Shown here: in pieces, positions 30,242 through 33,987 of the stretch
How the letters are laid out: every line of letters starts with the position of its first letter
Position numbering within the stretch: the stretch's first letter is position 1
Assembly: GCF_000332315.1 (NCBI RefSeq)
Contig: NZ_KB235938.1
Coordinates: 315,155 to 349,141 of the forward strand
Length of the DNA: 33,987 bases
Source: Prochlorothrix hollandica PCC 9006 = CALU 1027
Lineage (GTDB): Bacteria > Cyanobacteriota > Cyanobacteriia > Prochlorotrichales > Prochlorotrichaceae
Direction: 5' to 3'
Position numbers and translations under genes: made by a program
Notes under the pieces: generated by a model
Database searches by the model: none
Seen by the model: the letters and a program-made list of their open reading frames with translations, nothing else
Told to the model about the DNA's origin: nothing

Positions 30242-31405
30242 ATGATCAATAAATCTAATCAAAAAAAGTTTCATTTATGGATTCCCAGTCTTTTTTCGAT
30301 GAAAGGCGGAATTGAAACCTATTCAATGTTTGTCTGGGAAGCAATAAAGCAAAATATATATGACGGTTCTTATAACTCCTATAACATATTTATCAAAAAT
30401 GATACGGCAATACCAACTGATTTTGTTTCTCCATCAACAGAATATACTTTCGCAGGAAAAATACCTTCGCCTTTAAGAACTATAATTTTTTCGATTCAGC
30501 TAATTGTAGGAGCAATTTGGAAAAAACCTAATCTAATTATCACAACTCATCTTAACTTTATTCCTGTTGCTCATTTTCTTAAAACATTACTTGGTATTCC
30601 CTATTATACTGTTGCCCATGGTATTGAAGCTTGGAATATTGAAAATCATAGGCTAATTACAGCATTAAAGGATGCCGACAAAATTTTAGCAGTCAGTAAC
30701 TATACAAGAGACAAATTAATTAAAGAGCAAAATCTTAATCCCGATAATATTCTTGTTTTAACCAATACTTTCGATCACCAAAAATTCAAAATATCAGCAA
30801 AGACAGATTATTTATTACACAGACATCACTTAAAAAGAGATACAAAAATTATTTTGACGATAGCGAGACTCTCTGCTAGTGAGCAATATAAAGGCTTTGA
30901 TCAAATTATTCGGTCTTTGCCTCAAATCATTATCGAAACTCCCAATATTCACTATGTTCTTGTCGGCAAAGGCGATGATCGAGCTAGAATAGAAAACTTA
31001 GTTAAGGGTTTACAACTAGAAAATTACGTCACTTTAGCAGGATTTATTCCTGATGAAGAATTATGCGACTATTATAATTTATGTGATGTTTTTGCCATGC
31101 CTAGTAAAGGAGAAGGGTTCGGAATTGTTTATCTAGAAGCAATGGCTTGTGGAAAACCCTGCTTAGGGGGCAATCAAGATGGAGCATTAGATGCCTTAGA
31201 TCAGGGAGAAATAGGCGTTCTAGTGAATCCAGATGATATTGATGAAATTGCAGAAGCTTTAATTCAGATTCTTCAAAAGAAATATCCAAATCCTCTCCTC
31301 TATCAGCCCGAACAATTGCGTCAAGCTGTAATCGATCGCTTTGGTTTTGAAATCTTTCAGCAACGCCTTCATGAATACTTGGATGATTTTATGACTTGTT
31401 TGTAA
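30242..31405 (+). CDS. Glycosyltransferase family 4
   Basis: 387 residues. The N-terminus, WIPSLFSMKGGIETYSMFVW, has the acceptor-domain GG loop. The donor domain has ILTIARLSASEQYKGFDQII (about 201-220) and FAMPSKGEGFGIVYLEAMACGKPCLGGNQDGALDAL with E-x7-E. Starts directly at the preceding gene's stop. Probably adds a sugar in the same repeat unit. Confidence 0.93.
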   Translation: MINKSNQKKFHLWIPSLFSMKGGIETYSMFVWEAIKQNIYDGSYNSYNIFIKNDTAIPTDFVSPSTEYTFAGKIPSPLRTIIFSIQLIVGAIWKKPNLIITTHLNFIPVAHFLKTLLGIPYYTVAHGIEAWNIENHRLITALKDADKILAVSNYTRDKLIKEQNLNPDNILVLTNTFDHQKFKISAKTDYLLHRHHLKRDTKIILTIARLSASEQYKGFDQIIRSLPQIIIETPNIHYVLVGKGDDRARIENLVKGLQLENYVTLAGFIPDEELCDYYNLCDVFAMPSKGEGFGIVYLEAMACGKPCLGGNQDGALDALDQGEIGVLVNPDDIDEIAEALIQILQKKYPNPLLYQPEQLRQAVIDRFGFEIFQQRLHEYLDDFMTCL

Positions 31406-31497
31406 TCTATTCGTAATCTAATAGACGCTAGAAATCATGATGACTAAGTTAAACTAAACCAATGGTCAGCTTTTTAGCTGCGTGACTGAGGATTAAC

Positions 31498-31953
31498 ATG
31501 AAAGTCGATCGTGATTTGTACCAGAGAGATATTTACTGTTGGGCAGAACAAACTGTCTCCGTCTTACGGCAGAAATCTTGGGACAATTTAGATCTCAATC
31601 ATCTTATTGAGGAGATTGAAGATTTGTCAAAACGAGAGCGAGATCGGCTGTTGAGTTCGATCGAAATTCTTTTGCTTCATTTACTAAAGTGGAAATATCA
31701 AAGGCAAAAACGAAGCAGAAGTTGGAAGGTTTCTATCGATCGAGAACGCATTAATTGTCAGAGTTACTTGGAAGACACCCCCAGTCTTAAGCAATTTTTA
31801 ACTGAACAGTGGATTAGTAAGTGTTATCAAAGGGCACGGAAAAAAGCAGCGAGTGAAACAAACCTAGATTTAAGTTGCTTTCCCAGTGATTTACCATTTA
31901 GAATTGATGAAATCCTTCGCTCAGAATTTTTTCCCTGCTCTACTGGTGAGTAA
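31498..31953 (+). CDS. DUF29 family protein
   Basis: 151 residues: LYQRDIYCWAEQTVSVLRQKSWDNLDLNHLIEEIEDLSKRERDRLLSSIEILLLHLLKWKYQ, then SRSWKVSIDRERINCQSYL. Canonical DUF29 with the conserved LLKWKYQ, second member in the window (the other is at 14522). GAGGATT lies about five bases before the ATG. Function unknown. Confidence 0.85.
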   Translation: MKVDRDLYQRDIYCWAEQTVSVLRQKSWDNLDLNHLIEEIEDLSKRERDRLLSSIEILLLHLLKWKYQRQKRSRSWKVSIDRERINCQSYLEDTPSLKQFLTEQWISKCYQRARKKAASETNLDLSCFPSDLPFRIDEILRSEFFPCSTGE

Positions 31954-31986
31954 GGTATAAGCATAAAACTTACGAGGTTTTTCAGT

Positions 31987-32172
31987 ATGTGTGGGATCAG
32001 CGGTGTCATTAGTACCCAACAAATCGCAGGGTTAGGATTGATCGCTCAACGGTTGCAAAATGCTCTGACTCACCGGGGACTAGACGATCGCGGTATCTAC
32101 TTCTCCCCTACCCAGCAAGCAAGCCTGATCCACACCCGCCTCTCTATTCTCGATCGCTCATCCAACTCCTAA
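31987..32172 (+). pseudogene. asnB 5' fragment (glutaminase domain start)
   Basis: MCGISGVISTQQIAGLGL...ALTHRGLDDRGIYF...ASLIHTRLSIL is the N-terminus of a glutamine-dependent asparagine synthetase, with the catalytic Cys2 and the HRG(P/L)DD.G and H.RLSI.D motifs. It stops at TAA 32170-32172 after 61 codons, where about 600 would be expected. The continuation is a glycosyltransferase in another frame. The join lies in CGATCGCT, a HIP1-like word. It is a truncated relic, unlike the AsnB-like gene at 20990, which is full length but lacks Cys2. Confidence 0.88.
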
Positions 32173-33379
32173 CCCCAATGCTCGCAATGCCGCCCTTGCA
32201 CTTTACGATCTAGGCTATCTGAATTCTATTATTACAACCATTTCTTATAATCCCAATAGTCGGCTAGCAAAATATATATTAAGTTTACCAAGGTATGGCT
32301 CTAAGATTCATCAGGAGTTAAGCCGTCGAACCTGGATAGCTCCACCCAAGACTAAACTTTACACCCATCCCTGGCAAGAGTTGATCCGTATTTTGAGCGT
32401 TAAATCTGGCCTTAGCCACTCTCCCCAAGGCTGTATTAACCAAGTTTATAAATCTTTAGATACTCAAGTTGCTCGACAGCATCTCAATAACATTGATGCA
32501 ATCTATGCCTACGAAGATGGAGCAGCCACAACCTTCCATGCTGCAAAAGCTAAAGGTATTCTTTGCCTTTACGACTTACCGATTCCATACTATAAAACCA
32601 GTCGTCATATTCAACAAGAAGAAGCCCAGAACTTTCCTGAGCTAGCCAGTAGCTTACAAGCCATTGATGAACCTCAATGGAAGCTCGATCGCAAAGAGCA
32701 AGAAATTGCCTTGGCTGATCATATTTTTGTTGCTTCCTCCATGACCTATAACTCCTTAATTGACGCTGGAGTACCCGGTGATCGCATTTCAGTTATTCCC
32801 TATGGTGCCCCGATCGACTACTTCAAACCTCAGCCCAAACCGGATTCAACCTTTAGGGCACTCTTTGTCGGTCGCGTTGGCCCTCGCAAAGGCGTTCACT
32901 ATCTTCTCCGAGCTTGGCAGTCCCTCCAGTTACCAGAAGCTGAACTCCAACTCATAGGAATCAATGAGTTTCCTGCACATTGGTTAGAAAATTACCAAGA
33001 TCACATTGTTTATACACCTAGCGTCCCCCATCATACTCTCCAGCAGCATTATACCCGTGCTTCCGTTTTTGTGTTCCCCTCTTTGTTAGAAGGCTTCGGC
33101 TTAGTTTTACTAGAAGCCATGGCCTGCGGTATCCCGGTGATCACAACACCTAACACAGCCGGTCCTGATATCATTCAAGACGGAGTTGAGGGGTTTATTA
33201 TTCCCATTCGTGATGTGGAAGCTCTAAAGGAGAAAATTGAGTGGTGTTATCATAACCCTGAAGAACTAACAGAAATGGGGCACGCCGCACGTCGAAAAGC
33301 TGAGGATCTTACATGGGCGCAATATCGTTTCCAGCTAGGAAACCAAATCAAGAAATTAAAATCACTAAAAACCAAGTAA
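32159..33379 (+). pseudogene. Glycosyltransferase family 4, start codon lost
   Basis: The frame is open from the asnB junction: HPTPNPNARNAALALYDLGY, the usual second to twentieth residues of this GT4 group (which begin M-x-h-h-h-HPTPNPNARNAA), through to 33379. Donor-domain motifs are intact: ALFVGRVGPRKGVHYLLRAW and VFVFPSLLEGFGLVLLEAMACGIPVITTPNTAG. The native start is missing because of the fusion, and no ATG, GTG or TTG occurs before TTG at 32381, which would remove about 75 residues of the acceptor domain. Probably inactive or expressed in truncated form. Confidence 0.8.
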
Positions 33380-33405
33380 TAAAGTACTTAAATGAGTAAA
33401 ATTCA

Positions 33406-33987
33406 GGCTCTCCGATGATCTTGGTGTAAACTGTATAGAGCGATACATTTAGCAGGGGATGCTTACCATGGCTTTTCATCTAGATAATCTTCTAAATATA
33501 CCAGGAGTTACGGTTGAGACTTGTGCTTATCAAAATAATGAAGTTTATCTAACATTGCGGCTATTGACTGAAGAGAGTAGCTGTCCTCACTGCGGCACAC
33601 AGACTGCCGATATTCATCAAAACCGCCCCATCTTAATGCGAGATTTACCAGTCTTTGGTCAACCAGTTTATCTCAGGACTCCTCGTCGTCAGTTCTACTG
33701 CTCTGATTGCCAGCGTTACTTTACAGAGGATCTACATTTTGCGGACTGGGAGCGCCGATATACTCGACGCTACGAAGAATATATTTATAAGCGGGTGCAG
33801 AGTTCAAATATCACACAAGTCGGGCGAGAGGAAAACCTGAGTTTTACCCAGATCCAAGGGATTTTTAACCATCAAAGGGATCAAAAAAAAAGAAACCTGG
33901 GGTAATGTGAAACGACTAAGTATTGATGAGATTAGTCAACGCGAAGGCCATAAAGATTTTGTCACTGTAGTGGCAGATATTGATCAG
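33406..33987 (+). mobile_element. Third ISL3-family element, partial (runs off the window)
   Basis: The left end probably begins GGCTCTCCGATGATCTTGG, similar in the first seven bases to the ends of copies 1 and 2, 62 bp before the transposase start. Nucleotide sequence is otherwise distinct, so this is a different ISL3 species. Confidence 0.65.
33459..33987 (+). pseudogene. ISL3 transposase with frameshift at an A9 run (partial)
   Basis: The frame from ATG 33459 (a second ATG is at 33468) reads the zinc ribbon CPHCGTQT...CSDCQRYFTED and QVGREENLSFTQIQGIFNHQ, then stops at 33903-33905. Beyond a run of nine A near 33883-33891 the homologous continuation KETWGNVKRLSIDEISQREG and then HKDFVTVVADIDQ is in the +1 frame and open to the window edge. 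Removing one A restores the frame. It is either a dead gene, a slippage-expressed transposase, or a sequencing error in the homopolymer. Confidence 0.8.

Overview
The window is cyanobacterial. The evidence is a cyanobacterial-type ndhD1, many HIP1 octamers (GCGATCGC), several Uma2/DUF820, DUF29, DUF4160/DUF2442 and DUF4351 genes, and cyanobacterial-style ISL3 insertions. The species cannot be named from sequence alone.

Region 1 (about 1-9500) is GC-rich backbone. It holds the 3' end of an unidentified gene, a decayed FMN flavoprotein (PPOX) remnant next to a Uma2 gene, a probable IS200/IS605 relic, ndhD (NDH-1 subunit 4), tRNA-Leu(CAA) overlapping the end of an M48 protease gene, a second Uma2 gene, hisC, and a cNMP-binding/EAL c-di-GMP phosphodiesterase. 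Most spacers contain short tandem or inverted repeats.

Region 2 (about 9500-17900) is more AT-rich. It opens with a Uma2 gene and wzm, the permease of a polysaccharide ABC exporter. The partner ATPase gene wzt, expected just downstream, is never complete here. Instead there are about 5.8 kb of toxin-antitoxin and other accessory genes (MNT/HEPN, two Uma2, Phd-like/PIN, DUF29, DUF4160/DUF2442, hicB with a broken hicA, a DUF4351 tail). From 14313 on, these are separated by five copies of the 5' end of wzt. Three copies are near full-length (153 bp), one is truncated at its left end and one is cut by an ISL3 element. This cassette-like array is the most unusual structure in the window.

Region 3 (about 18100-31400) is a surface-polysaccharide cluster: a PglK-like ABC flippase, a SAM methyltransferase, an asparagine-synthetase-like protein, a hexapeptide acyltransferase, a GT4 glycosyltransferase, two more small methyltransferases, a Wzy-like polymerase and two further GT4 enzymes. 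Two of its genes are cleanly interrupted: the methyltransferase by a 99-bp MITE at a TA site, and the polymerase by a 1259-bp ISL3 element with an 8-bp target duplication. Removing the insertion plus one target copy restores the frame in each case, and the same holds for the PIN toxin in region 2.

Region 4 (31400-33987) has a second DUF29 gene, the first 61 codons of a glutamine-dependent asparagine synthetase joined out of frame to a GT4 gene that has lost its start, and the left part of a third, different ISL3 element with a frameshift at a run of nine A.

Overall this is a glycan-export locus that has been heavily remodelled by small mobile elements and toxin-antitoxin genes. Function and family assignments are from motif recognition, without database searches.
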